Notes: a model not told the origin generated them from the letters alone. Positions 32,851-46,686 are shown, counted from the first letter of the stretch. The stretch: 64,000 bases of DNA from Dirofilaria immitis (GCA_024305405.1 JAKNDB010000068.1:6005501-6069500), one strand, 5' to 3'. Translations and numbers: made by a program.

Positions 32851-32877
32851 ATGATGTATAATGATTGGCAGCGGTAG
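32851..32877 (+). promoter_or_regulatory. Short upstream ORF overlapping the tmem-131 start
   Basis: Between the TTTTCAG acceptor (32847) and the chosen ATG (32861) two ATGs (32851, 32854) open an eight-codon frame, MMYNDWQR, ending at TAG 32875. The chosen start is out of frame with it but begins a good signal peptide. Confidence 0.4.
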
Positions 32878-35800
32878 CATGATTATCGGAAAATGTTTGC
32901 TGTTAACAGTGATGCTACAGCTTGATTGCATCACGCGCCATTGTTGGACTAAAGCTGAAGCAACTTTCGATCTTAGTATTGAGCTACCTTTTATGGCTAC
33001 CGCATTTGTACAAACAGGGAATGAATTGCATTATTTTTCCGATATCGAATATCATGATTCATTGGTCAGTGGTGCACCTTTGAAAAGGTACTTTTTCCTC
33101 TTTTATTGCATAATTTTTGGACTTTTCTGAAATAAATTAAGAGTTGGATTACTAATGTATACATTTTTAAAATATGATGAAATGAATGCTGCAAAAAACA
33201 AAACAAAGCAAAGCAGATGATGATTTTTAGCCAGTTTTCAAATTCGCCTTTCGTTTTGATTTAAATCATAGACTTGAAATTTTGAAGTTTTTAATGATAT
33301 AACTTCTTCGCTAATCATATGATTTGATGGAATTTTGCAGTGACGATCAAAATGCAGCAATGCTTAACAATCAGTTACAGTTCACCCCCAGTGAATTGCA
33401 ATTTGATGAACAGTAATTTTTGTTTTCGAACATATTAATAAAAATGGTTAGGTGAAATACTATCAATTCCGTTTCCTTTTCTGATTTCTTCTAGTTATGA
33501 GAGAAATGGAAAAAGAAAATTGCGAAATATTTTTCCATATCAGTTGGCGTTCAATTCAGTTACGATCAATTAGAATTCATTTCGAAGTAGTGGAAATAAT
33601 TTGAAATTTTCAATTCTTTCAGACTGAAAAAATTGCTCAGTAAACTTCAATTTTTGAAATTTTAGATCAGTAGGTATAGTAAAACAGCGGGAAGTTCGAA
33701 TATATAATCCAACAGCTTCAACAGTTCGGTTCGACGCGATTTCTGGCACCACAGTTCATTTTCACTGCTCATTTCTCGAACATAAGGTGAACTTTCCGAC
33801 TACTATTCTTTTAAAAAATATCGAAATTATTGGATAGAAATAATTTCTACCTCAAAATGGATTAAAGTTGATATAGGAAATACAATTAAAGGTTTAGTTT
33901 ATCGTTATCTAAGTAATAATCTTTTTCATTTCCTAACTAATTACTAATTGCGTAGTTGTTTATTACTTTTAAGTACTGATTTCAAGATAATTCAAGTTTT
34001 ATTTCATTAGAAGGGTTTTTGTAATACACTCGGTTCTTCCAGACAGTAAATCCTGGTGGATCAACTACTTTCAATGTAGTTTTCTTCCCCGACAGGAAGG
34101 CTTAATCGAAAATGTCCTCATTGTGCATTCATCATTGGGATCATTCACTTATTCAGTAAGTATTTTTTTCCATGTAACTGTTCTAGAATAGAATAATACG
34201 ATGATTCACCAGCAAATTTGCCCTGAATTTAAACTGTTGGGTTAGCCCTGCTTATAACAAAATTTTGCTTTCGGATAACAGATTGTACTAATTCGTTCTG
34301 TTTATTGTGAGGTACTATCTAATTATTAAATGAAAAATTCTAAAATTTTATTCCATTATAGGTCAAAGGTAAAGGCAAGGAGAGTGCTTATCGAATACGT
34401 CCATTAGTTGGTGCGAAATTACCGGTTAACGGAACATTGATATCACCAGTTCAAGTACACAACCCTCATTCAACAACATTACGCGTTACAGAAATATATA
34501 CCAGTGACGGCGATTTGCATTTGGAGCTACCAGACGTTGCTCCTGAAACTCAACATCCAGTTTCGTTATGGGTATGGTGTAGCTTTTTTCTTTCATTTTT
34601 TAAATTTTAAAGTAAGACTCTTCGAGTAGTGAATAAAAGTAATTTAATTTTGTTGTTAAACTGAGTTTAGTTATTTGAAACTGAGAACTATCAATCACTT
34701 CCTTACATATCTGTCTATTATGAGGTTTAATTAAATTAAACCAAAAATATTTTCTGAATTGTCAGGTTAACTTTAATTCAGATTTAATTCGACGATCTAA
34801 TTTTCTTTGATTTAACCAATTTTAAAGAAAAATTGGAAATCTTATGAGCTTTTCGTTTAAACGAGAAGTTTTCACAATTCTAGATTGCTGATTTTCTAGG
34901 TTTTTGTTTGAAGAGATCTGAAAAATTATGTTTGAGAATTTCAGCATAAATTATTTTTCTTTGATGATTTAATCTATTTGTTTCTTCAGCTCTTTGTATG
35001 AATTGGATTCTGGATTTCATAAAATTGATTTAGTGTACACGAATAATTAATATAGAGCGTTATTCTGATCTTTTGTCAGGCATATAATATTCTAAGATCA
35101 ACAGTATGAATTTGTTTTGAATAAAACATTTTTCCAGAATATTGCTCCCTATGAAACGAAAACTGTAATGAATGCAAAACTATTTGGAGCCGAGGCGGAA
35201 TTCCAGTGCGTATATAAAAATCAAAACTAATCGAAAGAGACGTAAAGTGAAGGACAAGCGGTCTTCAAACGATCTATCGCAAACGAATTTCAGTGTGGAA
35301 CACGTCGAAAATACACTTATTGTTCCTATAGAGGTGAAACATTTCGCAGAAATTTTAATCTCAGACAAAACTTGAATTTTTTTAACTGAAGAGTATTGAT
35401 GCGTATTGATTTATAAGCATGACATTCTTTAGCAAAAAATGATATGATGTATTTTTTTAGAAGATTAAATAACAATAAAACTCTTTTTAGGTAGAAATTA
35501 CAAAAAACGTGGATTGTATGCTACGGTAGATTTGTTAGATTTTGGTTTAATTCGATCTGGTGATAAATCATCTGAATTAATGCTGGAAATCGTTTCTACA
35601 CTAGAAAAAGGCATCGAGATTGAGGTACTATAGGCATATATCTTTGCTAAATGTTGTTTTCAAGCAGTAAGAATAACTTAGATGGCTTGATTAATTTCGG
35701 TTTGAAGTTTATTTAATTGTTTTCTGATTTCAGTGAAGCATTTTTGAGATTGACCGAACAAAATTTTATCTCACTAACTATCTTTATAATGCTCTCACCA

Positions 35801-38800
35801 TATTTTATATCTTTGTGCTTATTCTTAATTTGTAAACTGTCAAAAGAGAAACTCTTTTTTTTGAATATTTAAGTTGGTTTCTCATCCAGAAAGTAATCGA
35901 GGTTTATCGCATAAAAATATAAAGGTGATATTTTGTTTCGAACTCAGATTTCCTTTTTAAGAATCTTTATTTGGAAGGCAGTGAAAAGTTCAATGGTATT
36001 TATATGGAGTTTGCTTCGAAGCCACCAATTTCTGTAAAATGTGGAGCCAGGCAACAGCCTGGTATATTTTTGAGTTTCATGTTAAAATCTTTTTGTAAAG
36101 ATCGTCAGCATCTGTTATCAAATTGCATTTTTAATTTGAGTAATTTTTATATACTTGTTATTTAATAAATTTTTTTCATAAACATGATATCTATTCAAGA
36201 TTAAGAATGGTTTAAAATTTTACTATTTATAGGTGCACCAAAAGCAATAGCAAAAATTGTATTCGACACAAAATTGTTGCGTGTCAATGAAGAAGGATTA
36301 AAATTGGTGCGTTATAGGGGAAGAATTGTTGCTGAAAGTCGTAGTGGTATCCACAATATTACCATACCATATACAGCACAGGTTTATTACGGGTAAATTC
36401 ATCGATGTCGTGAAAATTTTCCGATCCATTTTGAAGATTTCGCAAACTTTTTTAATTAGCTAATGTTCTAATCACTGTTCTTATATGTTCTGATTCCAGT
36501 TCAATAAGACCGAAAGTAGAAGAAACAGCATTTCATAGCCTTCTGAAACCTCCCGTCTCACGGAGCATTTCATTAACCAACGATTTACCGTTTGGAGTTG
36601 CTGTGTGGAAAATAACCTTAGATATGGAAGCACAAAGGTTTTTAAAGTAATCATTTAACTTCATGGAAATTGATTGATCAAATACTCTAGAAGCTAGCAT
36701 TAGTAATCCTGTTTAAGAAGATTGCTTATGGCTATTTCCAATGTGATTGTAGTGCAACCAAAAGATTTATCAATCGAGATTCACGATGACTATCAAATGA
36801 AACACTCACTTTTATTCTTTCTGAAAATTTGCCATTTAATATTCTTTAATTTCCAATCGAATTTCGAAGTTGCATTTCTCTTATAAAATTTTTTTCAAAA
36901 AATGAGTTATTCAAAAACATGGTATTTTTGAGGCAAAGTTGATTTCAAATGTGGTAACGATAGCTGCTGGTGAGACAAAGCCTGTCATTTATTTGCAGTA
37001 TGTGAAAAAAGAAAAAGATGAATTTGCAACATTTTTTAATATCCATACTAATGTTACGACATTTCGATTACCACTTGTTATATTTGATGGAAAATTGAAG
37101 GTGAGATTTTTCGAGTCATCTGAAATCATGCAATAACAATAGTGATGAATTAAAACATTGTGAGGTGTATGAATCTTCGAAAATGATGTCTCTTGTGGCT
37201 TGGCATATATCACTATTTGAGACTTTAGGTCTCGTTTTTTATTTTGATATGTTGTGGTTAGGAAGAAATGAAAATGTTGGTTGTGACGGAAAGACACTTA
37301 AAAGAAAAGCTATTCAAAAATTAATATAAGTCAATTGTAACTTTTTCAAGCATTATCTTTTTACTGATATTATTTTCAAATCAAGACTGTATTTCTAATA
37401 CTTTTTTATATATTTTTTCTTATGATATTATTTACTTAATTTAGATAGTTTTGCATTCACTTCATCAGGACGAATTCAATTTTGGTTTGATTGATGCCGG
37501 TGGTAGTCGTTCAATTCAGGTTATTCTTTTAATCATTTGCAGAGTGATGGTTTTTTGTTCAGTTAGCAATCAGGAAGAAAAAATCTTGCAGTGTAGAAGT
37601 TTTTATTACGTTATCAGAAGTTGAAATGAAAAATTAAGAAGGAAAGAAGGGCATCATATTGCGAAAAATCTACAATAAGAATTTTCCTTATTTGAAATTG
37701 TTGAAAGCTATTACAGTTTTCCATAATAAATGAGAATCCAGTTGCCATTGCCGTGAAAAATTTAAGAAGAGCATTGCCATCAATAACGACATTGTCATTA
37801 TTGAATGTTGGACACAGTTTGGCTTTAAATTTAACAAATCGTAAGAAATCGGAATTGTCAGAAGCTTATCGAGAGGTTTGTTTGTATATTTCCGAAGCGA
37901 AGTTTTTTTAATTTGATATTAGCTTCTATTTATGTTATCGGCAGCGTTTTAATGAAGAATAGCAAAACTCAGTTGTTAAACCCCGTTTCACACATCAGCT
38001 GCAATATATATTTTAGGAACCCTATTGTATAAACATAAAAATTTGATATTTAAGAAAGGAACGTCGATGAAAGTCTAAAGTTGTAGATAAATCAATGAAT
38101 TTGGACGTAATTTTATTTTCTTTTTAAATTGATACTAAAATATTTTTCTGTTTTTAAGGGTGAGGATTTTTCATTATTTGGCTACAGTTTTGCGGTCTTC
38201 AGATATACCTTGCGAGCTCCAAATGATCGTTCGATTCTGTCTGATAAATTCATCATTGAAACTGATTTTCAATATTCGTAAGCCTTCCTTTCTATCAAGC
38301 AAAATAATTTTAACATTTTGTTTTGTTTTTATATTATATTATATATATAATGATTTAAGAAAAGCATTTCGGTAAACGAATAGAAAATAATTGTTTTTCG
38401 TTCCTTATTTCTTCTCTAATAATTACTGGAATTTAGAGTTACATTTTAAATTATATTGAAATTGGATTCTCTTAAGATTGTTTAAATTTTGCATTTTTGC
38501 AATTTTTTGCAGTTCATTTCCGGTGACTTATGCAGTTGATCAAGGCACAATAATAATAATACCTGAAGAACTTATTTTTTCTGACGCATTCCCTGGACGT
38601 ATTAGCTCACATTCATTGAAGGTATTGCTAAGATTTCAGTATTTCTTATTTGCATCATTTCTAATATTTCTGTTAGATTAAAACTGAATTTATTCAAAAA
38701 GAATCATTTTATCAGAATTTGAAATTTTTACACTGGTTTCCTATTATTTGAATGCACATTTCTTTCTATCAAGCAAAATAAATGTTGTTGAATTTAAAAT

Positions 38801-41800
38801 AATTTTGTATCTGGAGTTTTGAATATTCAAAAACATGCACTTTTCAGTTCGAAAATAGACAATTTTTTAAACCAATAATAAATATTTCAGGTATTTAGTA
38901 CCTTTAAGAATGATATGCGTGTTTTGCGGATATCATCATTATTCGGTGATCGGAGAATATTTTTGAGGCGGCAGATCCAAAAGCATTCCCGTAATTAAAA
39001 CTAAAGACTTTCTGATCTTGGCCGTGTGCATGTCGTGCCAAGTGTCAATTGTACAGACGATTGTTATGTTGGTATGCTTCTTTTTATAAACACTGAATTT
39101 AGACAGAATTTTACGATTGAATTTTATTTTAATTTGATTATTAAGTTGTTTTTAACTGTGCTGATCTATCGAATAGCCAATATTGTAGAGCAATGATCAG
39201 TTGAAAGAAATTAAATAGTGTCAAGAAGAAATTAATGGAAGGGCTTTGACATGAAAATAATATAACATTAATTAGAATAAATGTCTTTCCTATATTCAGG
39301 TATGCCGCTGCACACGGCCGATGGACAGTGGTTTACATACGGCGTAAAGTTACCACAAAATTTGGCTGAAATTGATTACTATCTCTACAGCAGGTTCGCG
39401 TTTAGTTTTTTGAGTTGGTATTTCTCTAAACATTGGTTGCTTTTATTTATGATTGACATTCAAATTTTTTGAATTTTTTTATTTTCAGATTAAGACGAAG
39501 ATTTCTGGCGCTGGAAGCTGAAAGCAGGAATTATATAAATGGAACTATTGTTATTGACACTGATAAGGTGAAGCAATTAATTAATTTAATTTTTATTCTT
39601 GGTTTTTAAAAATATTCTTACTAAAATTTTTGTTTTGCTTCGGCTAATTATATTTTTGCAATTTCAGGTTAAACATCTGGAAGTATCGCTTTCCTCAAAT
39701 CTTGTTTGGCCAAAACTTTTAACTCGTTCGACTGTTCATTTCCCTCTTACAGCAGTGGGGAATTTTACTGTTAGTTTTACTTAATGTCAAAATCATTAGC
39801 TTATTATTATGATCCTTCATTTTTTTATTTGATTTGCTTGGTTTTGATTTAAAAAAGTCAAAATCGTTAGCTTATTATTATGATCTTTCATTTTTTTATT
39901 TGATTTGCTTGGTTTTGATTAAAAATATTTATTTTAATCCTTATTTTGCTGGAGTTTTCCATTATTCCTAACCCACTTTAGATAGTGAATTTAACGTTAA
40001 CAAATCCATCGTCGTTACCAGTTGCTGTGCAGTTGTTACCACTGGTCATTTATCCCGATGCTGATACACTGATCGAGTTTTTCCGAAATGAATTGGATTC
40101 ACCGCTTACAGATTTAATTGAAATGAATGAAACATTGATGTTTTCATTACGTGATACAGAACTTTTCACTTTAAAACCTGATAGTCCAGTACCAAAATTA
40201 AGAGAAGAGCTGGAAAGCGTTCTTGGAATAACGATTCCAAAGTAAATGTTTGATTATGCCAGATTATGTTTTAATCATTGTTAGAAAAAATACAAACTTT
40301 TTTGGAAAACTGAATTTTTAAAAAAAATTTTGATTTGAAATATTGTTCTCTTTTCAGATTTACTTTATCGATGTTGTTACAACCAGGAATGAAAGTACGT
40401 GTTCGTGTTGGATTTCTACCTTCCGATTATGTTCTTCGTTCGTCACTGCTTTTGATTCGGTATCATTTTCATGGAATTTTCGAAACTGACCTTTAGAAAT
40501 TGTGGGTGATTCTTTTTTCTTTTTGGTTACACAATATTTTCTAATGTTGCAGTAGTTAAGTGTTACATTTCGAAAATTTTGAAGTGGTAAGATGTTAGCA
40601 GACTTAAACGGTGCATTCTGCTTTCGGGAAATCTTTTGGATTTAATTTCTCTTATACAGTGCAATTGAATTTAAGTAATAACTTAACGGTTCTGGAACCA
40701 GTTGTACTATATGGTCGCGGAGCACGCATGGATATGCAAGTAGAAGGTCGTACTCCAAGAAGTCGCGATCCATTAACTTTCGAAATACAGCCGCATCATC
40801 TTTCAGATTGTCACAATCCAAAACGTTTGTTTTCTTTACAATTAAGCATTTGATTTACTTGATTGTTTTAGCTTAAATTTTTTTGACTTTTCTAAATTTG
40901 AGATTTTTGAAGTCTTGACGACTTAAAATTTTTATTTCCAAACTTTTTCGTGTAATTATATTCTCTTAAGAGATATATTACTTTTGAATGATGTGCATTT
41001 TACGTAGTCATAGAGACTTTTAATTTTAGGTTTGACACACAAACTTTTACAACACTCACTGTAAAACGTTCGTTTACCATTATGAACACAGGTGAAGTAA
41101 TATTTACTGTCGTCAACATAAGTATCAATAATGTTCCTTGTGAAAATCGTGGCTTTCGCATTTTGAATTGTCAACCATTTCAACTTAAACCAAATGCAAC
41201 GCATATTTTAGATATCGCGTTAGTTTCTTTTTCTTTTTTTTTTTTTTGTTAAGTATTTATTAAATAACTTTTTCAGCGTCCCCTTTTTGTCCCAAATTTA
41301 TTGAAGTTATTTGAAAAATAAATAAATCCACAGCATTCAGTAATTTAGAAAAATTTGTATATATAGATAATTTTAGGTATACGCCTGATTTTCTAATGTC
41401 ATGGAATGAAGCTGCATTACAGTTTTATATGCACATGAACGGTACATCTTGGTTGTTCCCAATGGGTGCATCCGTACCACGACATATGCTGGCTAAGTGT
41501 CATTCAGCTTTGCCACGGCCACCTTTGAAAGCTTTATGTATTACTCCTGCATATCTGCCTTAATGTGAGCCCTCCTTTAAAAAAAAAAAAAAATTCTAGA
41601 ATTGACTAACACTACTGAAGTAGAACTTCAGTTCCAGTCGAACTGGTTGCAATGAATTTTGAAGTTTGGCTGTTGCTAAATACCATTTTATCGAACTTCT
41701 TATTAAGATGCTAAACAGTAAGTTAAACAAAATGATTTAGAGGTTCAAGAATTATCAGTGTGAAATAGTTCATCTGTCATATATTAACATTTGAAAGCAT

Positions 41801-42988
41801 TTGAAAGGTTTATTTTTAGTAACTGGAACAATTTTGCTGATTTGCATAAAGTTACTATGGGATATCTGCTGGCAAGTCTGTTTCCGGATATTATGAAACA
41901 ATTTTTTATTTTAGATTTTGTCTGATTTGTATTGTTGCTTGTGCATATTTGGAGGCTGACAGAACGGTTACATGTGGTATAAAACAACAATTTAGCCAAG
42001 TTCGGCGAGTTATGGATCTGAATACTACTGACACGCGACGTATTCGAGATAGAGGACTCTCTTCTCTCTGTATTTTTTTTCTTTCTTCCTTCTTGTATAG
42101 TATGGTAATTTGGTGTCTAAAACTTCTCAGTAGTTATTTATCAACTTTATTTACATCAGCTTGAGGAAGAATAGGATATTTTAATATTCTAAGTCTCATT
42201 TTTCAGTTTAATATATTATGTAATATATTTGCAATCAGCAAATATATTACATATGCTGCAAAATTTTAATAATTATAATGTTTAAATCCATGGCATTCGA
42301 TGATTGAAATAACGTAAAAGCTGTTACCAAATGAAAACTGTTATTTAGTTCTTTTTTTTTTTGCTTTCTTCATTTCTTTCCCTAAAAATTCTTTATCTCT
42401 CTTCAGCAAAATTCAAGCCATCAATGTCTCGTCGCCATGTTTTGCATTATTCGAAAGATTCTAATTTGTTGATACGCTCGTTTTGGCAAACGGCAAGCAG
42501 TGTTTTGTGGTTATTTTCATTCGTGTGGCAGTTCCGTGGTGACGAAGTATGTTCTATCTTTTTTAATATCCCATGAAAGCGCTTTACTAACATATACATT
42601 AATTCTATATGCTTTTATTATAGATTTTTTCTGATAATTGTTTTTCAGGCAGTTTATATTGTTATTAAATGTCAATAATTTGTGGTCTTGAACTATTATT
42701 TTTTTCTGATTTATTAACTTTTTAAACGTACATATCAATGTTGTTTTCTTTATAAAAATAAAGATACATATCGTTGTTGTCTTTCTATCAGGTTAATTAT
42801 TGATTGGTGTATTATTAAAATCTGTTAAGTTTCGGGTTGTTTTAGACAATCTCTAATTTCATATTATTGAAACAATATTGCATATCGTCAAAATATATAA
42901 ATTATTCCAAAATGCTAAAAAACTATTTCAATTTATTTCAAAAACCACTATCGATTATAATTTTTGATCGTGTTATGGTTGTTCGATG

Positions 42989-43044
<56 letters not shown>

Positions 43045-46000
43045 CATTTATACACGACCTGCATAAGAATTCTTGCCTTCAAAGACTCTTCATTCAGGCA
43101 CAAGTGGCAATAAAATCAGCAAGAACACGTCAGACGAAAACACTAGTTAAATGCCATGTGGATTCGACCTATTCTACTAAAGGTACTCATTTTGGTAGCG
43201 GTAAATCCGCATCTACTCCATCACCTAATTCATCCAACACAACCAGTGGTTCGAATTCAGTAGGGAAGCGCTCTGGCTATAAAAGGTATACTACTAATTT
43301 TTTTAGTTTGGTTGTTAACACCATATTTTCAAGTTATTTCATGAGTAAAAAGCAAACTAAGGAAATAACGTTTCGAGTAAAAAATTCTAGACCTTTATAA
43401 TAATCAGCCATACGTTTTAATTTCTAACTCTCTTTGTTGTAATACTACTTTTTTCTCTTTTACGTTTTTTTGTAAAATAGATTTTTTGTTATTTAGTTTT
43501 TTGACTAAAATATATTTTTTTATTTCTTAATTGTCTTCTTTCCGAGTCGTGCTTGTTTTTAAATGTTTATTAAAAACTTAAGTTTTTATATGAAGTTGTC
43601 TTCTGCTCTATGAGTATTTTAAATGAAAGCTTAAACCAAAAATGAAAAGGAGAAGAGCCAGTTTCCAATATTAATAACAAAATCCGCAACTTCCAACTTT
43701 CAAAAAGCAAAAATATCTTAAAGTTGTGGTCAGTGCTATTTAGGAAGTGGGATTATATATGGTTGATAAGGAGAACAAATTCATTGTAGTATTCTGATTT
43801 CATTAAACATTTTCAATAATAAAATCGTATTACAGTTCTATTCTGTCACCATTTTCGGCTGGACACACATCGCATAGCAGTATTTCTCCAAAGAATGTAT
43901 CTGTAAATGAAATGTGCAGATCTTCAAAAGAAAAGGTGATGAGATTTCGCATTATTTGAAAGGAAAGGTTCATTTTTTCGTGTTACTTTTTTGATATATT
44001 GTAAATTAGATTTCGATAAATATTTGCGTTTGTTTTTAGGTAAACGCTGAAGGAACATCAATTGTAAAGATGAAAGAAGCGAAAGAAAATAGTCGCGCAG
44101 GTTAAACGGTTTTTCAGAATTGGCCCATAATATAAATGCTCCAGAATAATACAATAAATCCTGATAGTGTTTGATGGTCTTAGCTTTCTTAGTCATAGTC
44201 TGATATTTTTTTATGTTTTGTCCGAATGGAATCCGAAGTAAATGAATCGAAATTTGAAATTATTGCAACCATACATAATATATGGTAATTAGTTTAAGAT
44301 TCAAATAGATTGCGATCTGGAGTTCTCGCGGAGTCTGTTGCAGTTTCATGGATTTCAGACAGTTCTAACGATTATGGCAGAAACACAGATTTAGTTAAGC
44401 AAGACGAAAATCCGAGTTCACGGGATACTGAAAAACTAGAACGAAATTATGTATCGCCCAGTGTTGCCACTCTTCGGATTACAGCAAATGGCAAGAATGG
44501 TTACGATTGGCTTTCGGTACATCGCGAGAAGGCAGTTGATGAAAGGTAAGAATTTGAAAGAAAAATGAAAAATCTCTACCGAAAAGCAATCCAAAATTGT
44601 TCACGTATATCTGAGGTATTTCGAGGAGATGTAGTTTCGCTGCTTGATTAGGCAAATTCTAGTAACATTTTATTATATTCAAATTAGATTCTAGTGACTT
44701 TAAAAAAGTTAAAAAAAGCAATTTAATCTTCTTCCTTTTATAATAATGGTAATGATAAATGTTCAGGTCAGAAACAGAATTGAGTGATTCAAGTGCTCTG
44801 CCAGAATGGGCTGACGGTCCTGCTACAGCGAATGGCAAGTTTTTTCCTGTTAATGTTTTGCTTCAATTCGTCAAGAACCGGAGTGTAATGTATAATGTAA
44901 TAGTCACATTAAACTACAGCTAATGACATCATTAAAGAAATTCGTGCTTCGTTTACATATCGATTAAACACTTATTTAGTACATTCCCCCTCCCCTCCTT
45001 TTCCCCTTCACCCTCAATTATCCGTTTGATTTCTCTTTTTTAATTTTTAATAGCTGCAGATTTACCCACCAATTCAGTCTTATTTTTAGACGGAAATGTT
45101 GACGAGGATTTTAATGCCTTAGCTGACGCCGCTGAACGTTTATTTTTATCGGAAAAGAAACTATCAGCACAATTAGAAGCATCTCCGCCATCACCTACTA
45201 CCATTGTCCATCCAATTTGGTCGGAACAAGGAAAAGACTCGCAAAAAAGCAAGAAATTTCTAGAAATGGTAAAAGTAGTTTCTGGATAAATTATATATGG
45301 GCAAAGGATTCATGGGTATACTGGTCTATTCGATGAAATGATTCAGAATTTTAAATCATTTGAATTACATAAAAGAACATTAATAACAAAATGCCGAATT
45401 TCTTGCTTGGAACTTATCGAGCAATCTCTTATAGGAATTTTGGGTCCAGTCGGTTCTCAGCTAAATCATGAAAAACAGAGTAGTAATCGACCGAGTGCGC
45501 TTATCGAGCAGTTACAGAGGGAACGAAAATTAGCTGAAAATCAGTATTTAAGAAATAAATTGTTAAAGGGTTCGTTTTATATATTTATTTCTGAACACTG
45601 ACTGTGAAAAGTAGACATTCGATCTGTTGTGGTTTTAATTATGATCATTCTAAGCGAATTCCTGATTTCTACTCTGCACTAGCTTTAAAGACTGAAGTTT
45701 TGATGTGCTATTAACCATTATTCATCCAGAATCAGGTCTTTTCAAATTTCATAATGCAATGACGAATTTGCACAATAGATCGATGAAGAGAATATTATGT
45801 GAAAACCTCTCATTTTCGTAATCATATTCAATAATTCCTCATAACGAGTGACAACATTATGGGTAAATTATGCTGAAAATATATGGCATGTAAAAATAAT
45901 GTATATTTTCGAAAAAGACATTTATTTTAAATAATAATTTTTTCAGAGGAAAAAGATGAGATTTGGCCAGGTTTTAATCTTAGGCTTCCGCCATTATCGG

Positions 46001-46686
46001 AATATTTTGTGATAGTGATTATGATAAGCAAGCAAATGACGAAAGTGTTTGGCATATGCCACCGGTTTCTGCTAATAACGGTTGGCCTCCTGCACCAACA
46101 AACAATTTTGTTCAGCAGCAGTCAGCGTCAAGCGGTGCAAACAGTTATCTTGCGGAAGCAGTTCGTACGTTCAGGCTTAATCCAGAAGCGCCACCATTTG
46201 TTATCGAAAATCGATCAAATTTTCGTTCGCGATCAACAAATTTAGCACCAGGTTGTCGATTATTTAAATTTAGTTAACATTTCAGATTCTTGAGTTTTCT
46301 GTTGTCATAATTACCTCCGGAAAAAAATTAATTTTAATGTCACTTTTTCTTATAAGTTATAATTGATCAATAAAAAAATTTTAATTTGGTTTTTCATAAA
46401 CTTTTTCCAGGACTGGTTTTCCATCGCCAAATCCAACGCTATCACGTGAACAAATAAGATCTGACCGACTACAGGGATTGCAGCATCATGATACCTATAT
46501 AGATGATCCATTAGGGTTGTCTGGAAGTCTTTTGGTCGAGGTTCCGCGAATATTTGGGCCAGCGACTCGTATTCAACATCCGAAGTAACGCCTCAGGACA
46601 CTGAATCTGAACTAGATCCGAACTCAGCTGCCGTCTATTGGACCGAGATGTTTTTAGCTGACGAAGAAAGAGAGAAGTGCCCATAG
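32861..46686 (+). CDS. tmem-131: TMEM131 homologue, collagen-secretion factor
   Basis: About 35 exons coding about 1,800 residues (human TMEM131 1,883). Key exons: 32861-33087 (signal peptide MIIGKCLLLTVMLQL), 33341-33412, 33666-33786, 34043-34155, 34362-34571, 35138-35333, 35491-35624, 35962-36061, 36233-36392, 36500-36637, about 36941-37100, 37445-37519, 37717-37875, 38159-38277, 38513-38621, 38891-39071, 39300-39393, 39489-39567, 39668-39769, 39982-40241, 40358-40459, 40676-40824, 41030-41218, 41377-41564, 41915-42069, 42407-42546, 43098-43285, 43836-43935, 44040-44100, 44309-44545, 44767-44834, 45054-45268, 45347-45569, 45947-46251, 46411-46686. The lumenal part has the PapD-like domain (NPGGSTTFNVVFF; HNPHSTTLRVTEIYTSDGDL; RNNLTVLEPVVLYGRG), a single transmembrane segment split across exons at 41564/41915 (FCLICIVACAYLEA), then a long low-complexity tail with spaced Trp motifs (IW, WADG, VYWTEMF). 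The family binds procollagen in the ER lumen and TRAPP at its tail to load collagen for export, so it matters for cuticle. At least eight single-base lesions are seen (see findings). Intron 44835-45053 is GC-AG. Confidence 0.92.
39786..39921 (+). repeat. 71-bp tandem duplication in a tmem-131 intron
   Basis: Two nearly identical copies (starting 39786 and 39857) beginning GTCAAAATC and containing TTAGCTTATTATTATGATC, with only two or three differences. It lies wholly in the intron between exons ending 39769 and starting 39982. Confidence 0.85.
42993..43041 (+). repeat. (AT)n dinucleotide microsatellite
   Basis: About 24 uninterrupted AT units in a tmem-131 intron, 57 bp upstream of the exon starting at 43098. 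Length is likely polymorphic. Confidence 0.95.

Larger units (their letters stand above)
24688..32860. other. Eight-kilobase gene-poor region
   Basis: Very AT-rich sequence with many microsatellites and no exon that I can assign to a known family. Two small islands stand out by composition: 25555-25880, which includes a TTTTTTCAG acceptor, ATG 25584, eleven mostly hydrophobic codons and a GTGAGA donor at 25617; and 30780-31020, which holds the minus-strand candidate exon. The region could be long intron and promoter sequence of the genes flanking it, including the TMEM131 upstream region. Confidence 0.45.

Noticed and set aside
42867..43400. 177-codon open frame spanning an (AT)n repeat
   Set aside because: The left half is intron plus microsatellite; only 43098-43285 is coding, as a tmem-131 exon.
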